Assembly (NCBI GenBank): GCA_963739135.1 | Contig: CAVTZG010000025.1 | Coordinates: 284,700-348,699, forward strand | DNA from: Palsa-504 sp963739135 | GTDB lineage: Bacteria; Actinomycetota; Actinomycetes; Streptosporangiales; Streptosporangiaceae | DNA length: 64,000 nucleotides | Reading direction: 5' to 3' | In this document: positions 33,016-41,382 of the stretch, one piece after another | Position numbering within the stretch: position 1 is the first letter of the stretch | Layout of the letters: each line of letters opens with the position of its first letter | Translations under genes and position numbers: made by a program | Notes under the pieces: generated by a model | Database searches by the model: none | The model's input: the letters and a program-made list of their open reading frames with translations, nothing else | Told to the model about the DNA's origin: nothing

Positions 33016-34341
33016 ATGAGCGAGGGACGACACCGGGTGGTCGTCGTCGGTGGCGGGTTCGGCGGGGTTCGGGTGACGAGGGCCCTGGCCCGGGCCGATG
33101 TCGACATCACGATCGTGGACCGGACCAATCACCACCTGTTCCAGCCGCTGCTGTATCAGGTCGCTACCGGGATCCTGCCAGGTGGCCTCATTGCGCCGGC
33201 GTTGCGTGGCGTGGTCAGGAAACAGGCCAACGCGCGCGTCGTGCTGGCCGAGGTGCAACACCTGGACCTGGACGGACGGGTCGTGCGTGCGGTGGCCCCG
33301 GACGGCCGGCAGCTGACGCTGCCGTATGACAGTTTGGTGGTTGCGGCGGGGTGCACGGATGCCTATTTCGGGCATGAGGAATGGGCTGTGTTCGCGCCTG
33401 GCCTGAAGACCCTGGAGGACGCCAGCCACCTCCGCAGCCGTATCCTCGGCGCCTTCGAGATGGCTGAGCTGACCACCGACCATGCCGAGCGGGCAGCGTA
33501 CCTGACCTTCGCGGTCATAGGAGCTGGACCTACCGGAGTTGAAATGGCCGGCCAGGTCGCCGAGCTCGCGCACGAAGCGCTGCCGCGGGAGTACCGGTCG
33601 GTGGCCACGACGGAAGCGACAATCCTGCTGATCGAGGCGGGCCCGGAGGTGCTGGCCGCGTTCGCCCCCAAGCTGCAGCGCTACACGCGGCGGCGGCTGC
33701 GGCGGATGGGCGTGGAGGTATTGCTGAACACTGCGGCGCGAGCCATGGACCAGTCCAGTGTCACGGTCAAGGGCCCTGACGGCGACCGGCGTATTCCGGC
33801 CCGGACGAAGATCTGGGCGGCCGGGGTGCAAGCTTCCCCGCTGGCGGCGATGCTGGCCGAGGCGACCGGCGCCGATACCGATCGGGCAGGCCGGGTGGCG
33901 GTGCGGCCGGACTGCAGCCTGCCTGGTCACCCGGAGGTCTTCGCCATCGGGGACATGGTCCGGCTGAACGACCTGCCAGGGGTGGCCCAGCCCGCGATCC
34001 AGGAGGGCACATACGTCGGCAGGCTGATCGGCGCCCGGCTGGCAGGCAAGACCGGCATGCAACCCTTTGCGTATCGCGATAAGGGCAGCATGGCCACTAT
34101 CGGCCACCTATCGGCCGTCACGGACTCGTACGGGATGAAGTTCACAGGCGTGGTCGGCTACACGATGTGGGGATTCGTTCACGTGCTTTACCTGATCGGC
34201 TGGGGTAATCGGATAGCCGCCATTTTCAGCTGGGCGCGGGCATTGACCTTCACCAAGAACCGGCCTCATCGGACCATCACCGTCGAGCACGCCCGTTACG
34301 AGCTCACTCATGACACAGGTAAAGATACGAACGAGGTATAG
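33016..34341 (+). CDS. ndh: Type II NADH dehydrogenase (NDH-2)
   Basis: A 441-residue FAD-dependent oxidoreductase. The FAD-binding N-terminus is HRVVVVGGGFGGVRVTRALA, followed by NHHLFQPLLYQVATGILPGG (family signature). The NADH-binding Rossmann fold is YLTFAVIGAGPTGVEMAGQV. The FAD end is VFAIGDMVRLNDLPGVAQPA, then IQEGTYVGRLI, with a C-terminal amphipathic membrane-association region (WGFVHVLYLIGWGNRIAAIF). It passes electrons from NADH to menaquinone without proton pumping. Monocistronic. Confidence 0.93.
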   Translation: MSEGRHRVVVVGGGFGGVRVTRALARADVDITIVDRTNHHLFQPLLYQVATGILPGGLIAPALRGVVRKQANARVVLAEVQHLDLDGRVVRAVAPDGRQLTLPYDSLVVAAGCTDAYFGHEEWAVFAPGLKTLEDASHLRSRILGAFEMAELTTDHAERAAYLTFAVIGAGPTGVEMAGQVAELAHEALPREYRSVATTEATILLIEAGPEVLAAFAPKLQRYTRRRLRRMGVEVLLNTAARAMDQSSVTVKGPDGDRRIPARTKIWAAGVQASPLAAMLAEATGADTDRAGRVAVRPDCSLPGHPEVFAIGDMVRLNDLPGVAQPAIQEGTYVGRLIGARLAGKTGMQPFAYRDKGSMATIGHLSAVTDSYGMKFTGVVGYTMWGFVHVLYLIGWGNRIAAIFSWARALTFTKNRPHRTITVEHARYELTHDTGKDTNEV

Positions 34342-34476
34342 CGGACTCCCGCACGATCATGACCACGATCCTGCCTTCCCGGTGCGTCCTGGAGCCGACC
34401 GGTTGATTGCGGCATCGAGCCGGTTATAGACGCCGAATCCTTCCGCGAGCTCAGGCCGACGCCACGGAGATGAACG

Positions 34477-34899
34477 TTGCCGCCCGCCCACGACGATCTG
34501 CCCCCCGCCGCCAGCGCGCCCGCTCCCACGGCCGCCGACTTTGACCGGGCTTTCTCGGCCGCAGCCTCGCCGGGACTGCGCCGGATCTGGGATCTGGCCG
34601 AGCCCACCCTGCCGTCCCAGATCGAGCCGTTTTCCTTTGTCTCGGCCGACCTGCTGCACCATGTAGCCCGGGCCCTAGACCTCGCGCCGGGACAGACGCT
34701 TGCCGACCTGGGCTGCGGACGCGGCGGCCCGGGGCTCTGGCTGGCCCGCGAAACCGGCGCCTTTCTGGTCGCCCTCGGACTCGGTAATCCGGGTGACGAC
34801 GCATTGCTCGCCGGCCTGCAAGCCGAAGCCCGGCAGCGCCTGCCCCTGGCCGACCTCCAGCACCGGGTGGTCGTCATCGCCACCGCACCCGACCGCTAA
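34477..34899 (+). pseudogene. Class I methyltransferase with internal deletion
   Basis: From TTG 34477 (GGAGA upstream) the frame gives AADFDRAFSAAASPGLRRIW, then SFVSADLLHHVARALDLAPG, QTLADLGCGRGGPGLWLARE (SAM motif I). Instead of motifs II-IV it then passes directly to NPGDDALLAGLQAEARQRLP, then LADLQHRVVVIATAPDR, which resembles the last strand of such proteins. About 100-120 central residues are missing but the frame is kept. Probably inactive; could be called a 140-residue CDS. Confidence 0.65.
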
Positions 34900-35013
34900 C
34901 CAGAAACCCCCCGCGATCCCGACCTCCCCACCCACGCCAAATCACTGGCCCCAGCCGTCACATTTGCGTGGAGGATACGGCTTCCGTGGAGGATCCGGGC
35001 AGTCATGTAAGCG

Positions 35014-36833
35014 TTCCAAAATAAAGTAAGTTTCCGGTGTGTCGTGGGCTCTATTGTGCTATTTGCGGAGGCGTCCGCGCGGCGGGGGGCCGGGGATGGT
35101 GATCCCGGCGGTTGCGGCGTGGCGTCGCAGGTCTTGTGGGGTGCGGACGCGGACGGGGCCGGGTGCGAGGGCGGGATGGCTGGTGCCGGGCAGGCTGGTG
35201 ATGGCCTGGCAGGCTTCGGCGATGGTGGTGTGGTGCGCGCCGAGCAGGGCGGCGATGTGGGTGCTGGGCATGCCGAGCCGGTGGTGGCAGATGGCGGCCA
35301 GCAGCTGGGTTTCCAGGGTGTACTTGAAGGGGGCGGCCGGGCCGGTGCGGGCGCGGCGGGAGTGGCCGCGGTCCAGGTGGAGCCGCTGCTCGCGGGCGGC
35401 GGCCCAGGGCAGTTCGAGGCTGGCGGCCAGCGCGGCGAGGTCTGCACGGAGCAGGCCGGTCAGCTGCGGGCTGGCCAGGGCGGCCACGACGGGAGCCAGA
35501 GCGGCCAGAGCGGCGGTGGCCGCCGGGAGCATGGCGGGCTCTGGCCGGGGTTCCGGGGCGGGCCGCAGGACGGGCAGGAGGGTGCAGTTCCACTCGCCGT
35601 GGAAGCGGTGGCGGGTTAAGGCCCTGGCCTCCAGGTCGTGCATCTGCTCGTCGCTGACCTGGGTTCCGGTGGGGTAGCGGTTCTGGTCCAGGACGGCGGT
35701 GACGGTCAGCCCGGTGGCGGTCCTGGTCGCGGCGATGGTGTTGATGATGACGTCGTGGCTGGTCAGCGGGCGGCCGCGCCAGTTCAGGGTGATCTGGGAG
35801 AACAGCCGGTGCTCAATCTTGTTCCACTTGGAGGTGCCGGGCGGGAAATGGCAGACGGTGATCTCCAGCCCGCTGTCCTGCGCGAACTGGGCCAGCCCGG
35901 CCTTCCAGGCCCGGTTGCGCCAGCCGTTGGCCCCGCCGGCGTCGCAGCACACCAGCAGCCGGCCCGCACCCGGGTAGACGTCCCGGCCGGCCAGGTCCCA
36001 CCAGCGGCGGATGGACTCCACCGCCAGCGCAGCGGTGTTGTGGTCGGTGCCCACGTTGACGAACCCGGTGCTGGCGGCCACGTCGTAGACCCCGTACGGG
36101 ATCGCGTGCCCGCCGTCCTGGTCCGCGAAGCTGTGGTCACGGACCTTCACCGGGTCCCCCGCCGGCCGCCATTCCCGCCCGGCCTGCGCATACTCCCCGG
36201 CTTCCTCTTTCTTCTTCGCGTCCACGCTGATCACCGGCTGCCCGGCGGCCAGGCGCTCCTTAGCCTGCGCGGCGATATACCGGAACTGGGCGTCCCGGTC
36301 CGGGTGCCGCCGGCCCTCGGTCACCTTCGCGTTGGCCTGGGTGGAGAACCCCTGCTCGTGCAGCAGCCGCCAGGCCGTCTGCGGGCTGCACCGGTGCCCC
36401 TGACGCGTCAGCTCGGCCGGCAAGTTCTTCGCGCTCTTCGTCGTCCACAGCAGCGGCGACTCCGGGTCCCCCCGGGCCGAGTCCGCCACCAGGGCCAGCA
36501 GCGCGGGCACCAGCCCGGGATCGGTCCCGGCGAGCTTCTTGCGGCCCGCACCCGGCCGCCGGACCCGGCCTTCCGGCACGACCTGGCCAGAGCCCAGCTC
36601 CGCCGCGCCGTTCGCGACCGTCTGCCAGGACGCCCCGGTCATCTTGGCCACCGCCGTGACCCCGCCGTCCCCGGCCGCCCGCGCCACCGCCCCCAGCGTC
36701 AGCCGCCGCGCCTTCTCATCCAGCTCCGGCAGCAGCAGCCCCAGCTCCGGCCCGATAAGCTTCAAAAACTCCGCGTTCGCGCCCATACGCCATCCTGGCA
36801 CGCGACACGCCGGAAACTCAGGTTATTCCGGAA
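35014..36833 (-). mobile_element. ISAzo13-like insertion sequence with 33-bp terminal inverted repeats
   Basis: A 1,820-bp element bounded by imperfect inverted repeats at 35014-35046 and 36801-36833 (26 of 33 positions match; shared core AGTTTCCGGYGTGTCG). It carries one transposase gene on the minus strand. No clear target-site duplication was found at the ends chosen. It sits between the deleted methyltransferase and the MoxR gene. Confidence 0.88.
35059..36786 (-). CDS. ISAzo13-family transposase with extended C-terminal HTH region
   Basis: 575 residues from ATG 36784-36786 (MGANAEFLKLIGPELGLLLP); a start at 36801 would lie inside the terminal repeat. Typical blocks: SPLLWTTKSAKNLPAELTRQ, GHRCSPQTAWRLLHEQGFS, VISVDAKKKEE (catalytic Asp), LVCCDAGGANGWRNRAWKAG (Asp), and HFPPGTSKWNKIEHRLFSQI (Glu). 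After about residue 420 there is an Ala/Leu-rich extension with LETQLLAAICHHRLGMPSTH, then IAALLGAHHTTIAEA, a possible second HTH. The gene is uninterrupted, so the element may be active. Confidence 0.93.
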   Translation of the reverse strand: MGANAEFLKLIGPELGLLLPELDEKARRLTLGAVARAAGDGGVTAVAKMTGASWQTVANGAAELGSGQVVPEGRVRRPGAGRKKLAGTDPGLVPALLALVADSARGDPESPLLWTTKSAKNLPAELTRQGHRCSPQTAWRLLHEQGFSTQANAKVTEGRRHPDRDAQFRYIAAQAKERLAAGQPVISVDAKKKEEAGEYAQAGREWRPAGDPVKVRDHSFADQDGGHAIPYGVYDVAASTGFVNVGTDHNTAALAVESIRRWWDLAGRDVYPGAGRLLVCCDAGGANGWRNRAWKAGLAQFAQDSGLEITVCHFPPGTSKWNKIEHRLFSQITLNWRGRPLTSHDVIINTIAATRTATGLTVTAVLDQNRYPTGTQVSDEQMHDLEARALTRHRFHGEWNCTLLPVLRPAPEPRPEPAMLPAATAALAALAPVVAALASPQLTGLLRADLAALAASLELPWAAAREQRLHLDRGHSRRARTGPAAPFKYTLETQLLAAICHHRLGMPSTHIAALLGAHHTTIAEACQAITSLPGTSHPALAPGPVRVRTPQDLRRHAATAGITIPGPPPRGRLRK

Positions 36834-36982
36834 TGTCTGCACGGTGCACCGGATCAACCGCGAAACCCGGATCCACCGCGTAACTGGGGCGGGGGTGGGG
36901 TTGTGGCTGGTGGTGTGGGCCGTGAGGGGGGCGGGGGGAAGGGCGGGGCGGGCAGGGGCGGGGATGGCGCACACTGGGATAT

Positions 36983-38095
36983 ATGGGTGTACAGGCTGGG
37001 CGCAGGGGCAATCCGGCGGTGGAGGCGCTTGGCGTTGCGGTAGCGGCGCGGGTGCCTGTGCTGCTATGGGGCGCGCCGGGGACCGGCAAGACCTCGGCGA
37101 TCAGGGCCATGGCGGCGACCATGGGGCTGCCGTGCGAGACGGTGATCGCGTCGATCAGGGAACCTTCTGACTTTGCCGGGCTGCCGATCGTGGTCGGTGA
37201 CGGGGTGCGGTTCGCTCCCCCGGCCTGGGCCCGGCGGCTGGCCGAGGCCGGACGCGGGCTGCTGTTCCTGGACGAGCTGTCCACCGCACCGCCGGCCGTG
37301 CAGGCCGCCCTGCTGCGGGTGGTGCTGGAGCGGGCCGTGGGCGACCTGACCCTGCCGGACGAGGTTGCCGTGGTGGCCGCGGCCAACCCGCCCGAGCAGG
37401 CCGCGGACGGCTGGGACCTGTCCGCGCCGCTGGCCAACCGGCTGTGCCACCTGTCCTGGCAGACCGACCCCCGCGCGGTGGCCGACGGCCTGGCCGGCGG
37501 CTGGGCGCCGCCCGTGGTGCCCGAGCTGCCCGAGGGCTGGCAGGCCGAGGAGATCCTGGCCCGTGGCCTGGTCGCCGCGTTCCTGCACGTCAGACCCGCG
37601 CTGGCCTGCGCCCCGCCGTCGGACGCGGCGTCGGCGGGACGTGGCTGGCCGTCGCCGCGGACCTGGGAGATGGCGGCCCGGCTGATGGCGGCGGCCGGCG
37701 CCACCGGCACCGGGGATGAGGCGCGGGCCGCGCTGATGTGCGGGGCCATCGGCGAGGGAGCCGGGGTGGAGTTCCTGGCCTGGCTGGTGGAGATGGACCT
37801 GCCCGACCCAGAGGAGGTACTGGCCGATCCGGCCAGCTTCCGGCTGCCTGAGCGGGGCGACCGGGCCTACGCGGCGCTGGCCGCGGTGGCCGCCGCGGTG
37901 GCCTCGAACCCCACCGCGGAACGCTGGACGGCGGGCTGGCAGGTCCTCGGCCTGGCCGCCGACGGCGCCCCGGACGTGGCCGCGGTGGCCGCGCGGGTGC
38001 TGGCCAGGTGCCGACCCGACGGCGCTGCGCTGCCCGCCGAGATCCGGCTGTTCGCCCCCGTCCTGCGCGACGCGGGACTGTTGGCCCCCCCGTGA
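36983..38095 (+). CDS. MoxR-type AAA ATPase
   Basis: A 370-residue ATPase: Walker A LLWGAPGTGKTSAIRAMAAT, FAGLPIVVGDGVRFAPPAWA, Walker B GRGLLFLDELSTAPPAVQAA, sensor 1 VAVVAAANPPEQAADGWDLS, and arginine-finger region PLANRLCH. Family members are chaperone-like and act on a partner with a VWA domain; that partner follows 76 bp downstream. The C-terminal half is helical. The ATG lies within ATATATGGGTG. The gap to the partner is filled by a G-rich repeat. Confidence 0.9.
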   Translation: MGVQAGRRGNPAVEALGVAVAARVPVLLWGAPGTGKTSAIRAMAATMGLPCETVIASIREPSDFAGLPIVVGDGVRFAPPAWARRLAEAGRGLLFLDELSTAPPAVQAALLRVVLERAVGDLTLPDEVAVVAAANPPEQAADGWDLSAPLANRLCHLSWQTDPRAVADGLAGGWAPPVVPELPEGWQAEEILARGLVAAFLHVRPALACAPPSDAASAGRGWPSPRTWEMAARLMAAAGATGTGDEARAALMCGAIGEGAGVEFLAWLVEMDLPDPEEVLADPASFRLPERGDRAYAALAAVAAAVASNPTAERWTAGWQVLGLAADGAPDVAAVAARVLARCRPDGAALPAEIRLFAPVLRDAGLLAPP

Positions 38096-38097
38096 AC

Positions 38098-38171
38098 GGG
38101 GGGCCGGGGGGTACCGGGGCCGGGCAGCCCCCCAAGGGGGGCCAGGGGGTACGGGGGGCGGGCAGCCCCCC
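38098..38171. repeat. Two 36-bp G-rich direct repeats inside the MoxR-DUF2201 operon
   Basis: Unit 1 at 38098-38133 and unit 2 at 38136-38171 are separated by AA and about 90% alike. Each starts GGGGGGCC and ends GGGCAGCCCCCC, so the ends can pair into a hairpin. The multiple G5-G6 runs could form quadruplexes. A degenerate continuation (G7 runs) extends into the first codons of the next gene. Confidence 0.9.
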
Positions 38172-39422
38172 GTGAGCGGGGGGGTCTGGGGGGGTCGTCC
38201 CCCCGAGATAGCAGAGCTGGCGGCGGCGCGGCTGTGGGCCGCGACGCGGTTCCCTTACCTGGCCACCGGGGTGTTCGGCGCCCGGGTGATCGCGAATCCG
38301 GGCAGCGGCACCGTGTCTGTCGACGAGAGCTGGCGGATGCGGGCCGATCCTGACCTGGCCGCGCAGTGGTCGGCCGCCCAGCTGGGCAGCGTGCTGGTCC
38401 ACCACGTCTGTCACCTGCTGCGCACCCATGGCGAGCGGGCCCAGGCGGCCGGAGTGACGCCGCAGGAGGCGCAGCGCTGGGTGCGGGCGGCCGACGCCGA
38501 GATCAACGACGACCTGGTGCCTGCCGGGCTCGACCTGCCGGGCCACCCGGTCCTGCCCCACGACCTGGGCGCGGACGACGGGCTGCTGGCCGAGCAGTAT
38601 TACGCGGGCCTGCGTCCCGATCCGGGAGCGGAGGGGGTCGCGGGAGCAGATAGCACGGACCGTTCGGCCCAATCGGAAAAAGAGGGGTCGGCGGGAGGGT
38701 GGCTCGACTGCGGCAGCGGCGCGGACGGGGTGCCCCGGCGCGGTGACGGGCCGCCTGACCTGGCGGACTGGCAGGCGCGGCTGCTGCGGCGGCAGGTGGC
38801 GCAGGACGTCATGGCGCACGCCAAGCAGGCCGGGACCGTGCCGGCCGGGCTGCTGCGCTGGGCCGAGGAGGTGCTCAGCCCCAAGGTCAACTGGCGCCGG
38901 CTGCTCACCGCCGAGCTGCGCCGGGCGGTGGCCGAGATCGCCGGCGCGGTCGACTACTCCTACCGGCGGCCGTCCCGCCGGTCCGCGGTGGCCGGCCAGG
39001 TCGTGCTCCCGGCGCTGCGGCGGCCGGTGCCCGAGGTCGCGGTGGTCTGCGACACCTCGGGCAGCATGAGCGACGACCTGCTGGCGGCGGCGCTGGCTGA
39101 GGTCGAGGGGCTGCTGCAGGCCCTGGGGCTGTCCCGGCAGCTGCGCGTGCTGGCCTGCGACACCGCGGTGGCGCCTGCCCAGCGGGTCACCTCCGCCCGG
39201 CAGGTGGAGCTGGTCGGCGGGGGCGGGACCAACATGGGCACCGGCATCGCGGCGGCGGCCGCGCTCAAGCCCCGGCCGGCCGTGACGGTGGTGCTGACCG
39301 ACGGGTACACGCCCTGGCCGGCGGCGGCGCCGAAGGGGATGCGGGTGGTGGTCGGGCTGCTCGGGCCGGGCGCGCCCGCCGTGCCGCCGTGGGCCCGCGC
39401 CGTACGGGTGGAGGAGGACTGA
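38172..39422 (+). CDS. DUF2201/VWA-like metallopeptidase-related protein, MoxR partner
   Basis: A 416-residue protein. The N-terminal domain (about 15-200) belongs to the DUF2201 putative metallopeptidase group, but the usual HExxH helix reads LVHHVCHLLRTH, with His replacing the catalytic Glu. After an acidic linker the C-terminal VWA-like domain has the MIDAS motif VVCDTSGSMSDDLL, then GGGGTNMGTGIAAAA and VTVVLTDGYTPWPAA. The GTG 38172 start lies in low-complexity sequence (SGGVWGGRPP); the true start may be slightly later. It acts with the upstream AAA ATPase, as in related two-gene systems. Confidence 0.88.
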   Translation: MSGGVWGGRPPEIAELAAARLWAATRFPYLATGVFGARVIANPGSGTVSVDESWRMRADPDLAAQWSAAQLGSVLVHHVCHLLRTHGERAQAAGVTPQEAQRWVRAADAEINDDLVPAGLDLPGHPVLPHDLGADDGLLAEQYYAGLRPDPGAEGVAGADSTDRSAQSEKEGSAGGWLDCGSGADGVPRRGDGPPDLADWQARLLRRQVAQDVMAHAKQAGTVPAGLLRWAEEVLSPKVNWRRLLTAELRRAVAEIAGAVDYSYRRPSRRSAVAGQVVLPALRRPVPEVAVVCDTSGSMSDDLLAAALAEVEGLLQALGLSRQLRVLACDTAVAPAQRVTSARQVELVGGGGTNMGTGIAAAAALKPRPAVTVVLTDGYTPWPAAAPKGMRVVVGLLGPGAPAVPPWARAVRVEED

Positions 39423-39472
39423 GCGCGGGCCGGCTTGCCTGACGGCGGGCCGAGATGATGTCCTAGCGGGCG

Positions 39473-40201
39473 ATGAACACCAGGCCTGTCCAGCAGATCA
39501 TGACGCTGATCGCGATCGCGCTCACCTTCGGGTCGGGGGCGGCGGACGTCGCCGCCTTCACCCGGCTGGGCAACGTCTTCACCAGCGTGATGACCGGCGA
39601 CATCGTGCTGTTCGGCCTGTCGCTGGCGCGCGGCTCGCTGACGCTGGCCGCCCACACCACGGTGGCGGTGGGCGGCTACATCGCCGGGGTGGCCGGCGCG
39701 ACCTGGATCGCGCACTGGGTCAAGGCGTCCCGGGCCCGCCGCGAGGCCGAGGCGGCGGACGAGGCCGCGGTGCTGGCCGCCCACGTCAACTGGCCGCTGC
39801 GGGCCGAGCTGATCCTGCTGGCCGTCTTCACCGCAGGCTGGGAGGCCAGCGGGGGCAGCCCGGCCGGGTGGAGGCAGTTCTGCCTGCTCGCGGTGCTGGC
39901 CGCGGCCATGGGCATGCAGTCGTCGGCGGTCAGAGACATGGGCCTGTCCGATGTGGCCACCACGTACCTGACCGGGACGCTGACCGGGCTGGTCAGCTCG
40001 CTGGCCAGCCCGGGCCAGGACACGCCGCACGGGCTGCGGCGGTTCGGCGTGCTGATCGGGCTGCTGGCCGGGGCCATGCTGTCCGGGTTGCTGCTGGCCA
40101 CCGGGGCCGACGGGGTGCCGTTCCTGCCGCTGGCCGCGGTGACCGTGGCGCTCGTGCTGGCCTCGGGGCGGTCGTGGTCCTGGCGGCGCCGGGCTGATTG
40201 A
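39473..40201 (+). CDS. DUF1275 (YoaK-like) membrane protein
   Basis: A 242-residue integral membrane protein of the DUF1275 family: FGSGAADVAAFTRLGNVFTS, then VMTGDIVLFGLSLA (signature GN.FTS..TGN-like), AAMGMQSSAVRDMGLSDVAT, TYLTGTLTGLVSSLA, and paired C-terminal helices. About six membrane segments with a charged cytoplasmic loop (KASRARREAEAADEAAVLAA). Function unknown; possibly transport. Single gene followed by a short tandem repeat. Confidence 0.88.
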   Translation: MNTRPVQQIMTLIAIALTFGSGAADVAAFTRLGNVFTSVMTGDIVLFGLSLARGSLTLAAHTTVAVGGYIAGVAGATWIAHWVKASRARREAEAADEAAVLAAHVNWPLRAELILLAVFTAGWEASGGSPAGWRQFCLLAVLAAAMGMQSSAVRDMGLSDVATTYLTGTLTGLVSSLASPGQDTPHGLRRFGVLIGLLAGAMLSGLLLATGADGVPFLPLAAVTVALVLASGRSWSWRRRAD

Positions 40202-40202
40202 C

Positions 40203-40255
40203 GGGCCCGGAAGGTCACTGGGCCCGGGAATGTCACTGAGCCCGGAATGTCACTG
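40203..40255. repeat. Tandem repeat, three 17-18-bp units
   Basis: Units at 40203-40220, 40221-40238 and 40239-40255, consensus GGCCCGGGAATGTCACTG with small differences. It fills the gap between the DUF1275 gene and the next gene, ending 5 bp before its ATG, where a ribosome site would be expected. Confidence 0.85.
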
Positions 40256-40260
40256 GGCGG

Positions 40261-41319
40261 ATGCAGCATGGAGGCGTGAGGCCGAAGCTGAAGGCCGGGC
40301 TGCTGCCGGTGTGGCGGGACCGGGACACGCTGCAGTTCGGGGTGGACCCGCGGCGGGCGGTGGCGCTGCGCGGGATGGGCGAGGTGGCGGCCATCGTCAG
40401 CCTGCTCGACGGCAGCCGCGACCGGCCCGGCCTGATCTGCGCGGCGCAAGAGCAGGGCGTCCCGGCGCAGGCGGCCGACCGGGTGCTCGGGCTGCTGGCC
40501 GCCGCGGGCGTGCTCGACGACTTCCCGGCGGCGCTGCACGCGTCGCTGCCGGACCTGGTCCGGGCCCGGCTGGCGCCGGAACTGGCCACGGTGTCGCTGG
40601 CCTACGGGGACGGGGACGGCGGGGCCCGCACGCTGAACCGGCGGCGGGCGGCCTTCGTCCGGGTGCACGGGGCGGGCCGGACCGGCGGGTGCGTGGCCAC
40701 CTTCCTGGCCGCCTCGGGCGTGGGCCATGTGGCCTGCGCCGACCCGGGGCCGGCCCAGCCCGCCGACCTGGCGCCCGCCGGGCTGATCCAGGCCGACCTG
40801 GGCGCGCCCCGGCAGGAGGGCGCGGCCCGGGCCGTGGCGCGGGCGGCGCCCGAGGTCAGCACGCGCGACGACGGCGCGCTGCCCGACCTGGTGATCCTGA
40901 CCGGGCCGGTGCTGCCCGACCTGGCCGGGCGGCTCATGCGGGACCGGGTGCCGCACCTGGCCGCGTGGGCTGGGGAGGCGATCGGCGTGGTCGGGCCGCT
41001 GGTACGGCCGCGGCGTTCGGCCTGCCTGCGCTGCGTCGACCGGCGCAAGGCCGACGCCGACCCGCAGTGGCCGATGATCCTGGCCCAGGCCACCTTCGAC
41101 CGGGCCGAGCCGCAGGCCTGCGACACCGTGCTGGCCGCCATGACCGCCGCGCTGGCCTGCGCGCAGGCGCTCGCCCTCATCGACCGGGCCGGGGCCGAGC
41201 CGGTCGCCGTGAACGGGACGCTCGAGGTGGTGCTGCCGGACTGGCAGTGGCGGCGCCGGACCTGGCCGCCGCATCCGGCCTGTCCCTGCGGCGCTGTCCC
41301 TGCGGCCCCCTCCCTGTGA
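40261..41319 (+). CDS. ThiF/cyclodehydratase-like (TOMM-type) protein
   Basis: A 352-residue protein. The N-terminal region (KLKAGLLPVWRDRDTLQFGV, then DPRRAVALRGM) matches the leader-peptide-recognition-like domain of cyclodehydratase/ThiF proteins. The central Rossmann-like part has FVRVHGAGRTGGCVATFLAA, and the zinc-binding cysteines are ACLRCVDRRKADAD and PHPACPCGA. No precursor peptide, dehydrogenase or YcaO gene is nearby, so azole synthesis is not implied. ATG 40261 or GTG 40276 could start it (GGAGG lies just before the latter). The ABC1 kinase follows 63 bp later. Confidence 0.8.
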   Translation: MQHGGVRPKLKAGLLPVWRDRDTLQFGVDPRRAVALRGMGEVAAIVSLLDGSRDRPGLICAAQEQGVPAQAADRVLGLLAAAGVLDDFPAALHASLPDLVRARLAPELATVSLAYGDGDGGARTLNRRRAAFVRVHGAGRTGGCVATFLAASGVGHVACADPGPAQPADLAPAGLIQADLGAPRQEGAARAVARAAPEVSTRDDGALPDLVILTGPVLPDLAGRLMRDRVPHLAAWAGEAIGVVGPLVRPRRSACLRCVDRRKADADPQWPMILAQATFDRAEPQACDTVLAAMTAALACAQALALIDRAGAEPVAVNGTLEVVLPDWQWRRRTWPPHPACPCGAVPAAPSL

Positions 41320-41382
41320 CGCCGTAACGATGCGGTAACGGGTGCTGCCTAGCGTGTGTTGTAGGCATAGGCGGGAGGGCTC

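Noticed and set aside
13919..34976. Identical 16-mer CATTTGCGTGGAGGAT at 13919 and 34961
   Set aside because: Expected about once by chance in a window of this size; no extended similarity on either side.
38098..38171. A CRISPR array from the 36-bp direct repeats
   Set aside because: Only two units with a 2-bp spacer, G/C-run composition and no cas genes.
26183..38676. A 16-bp inverted match (CGATTGGGCCGAACGG) between 26183-26198 and 38660-38676
   Set aside because: Both lie in coding sequence of unrelated genes and similarity stops at the edges.
40261..41319. A thiazole/oxazole peptide (TOMM) cluster
   Set aside because: Only one cyclodehydratase-like protein is present, with no precursor peptide, dehydrogenase or YcaO partner nearby.
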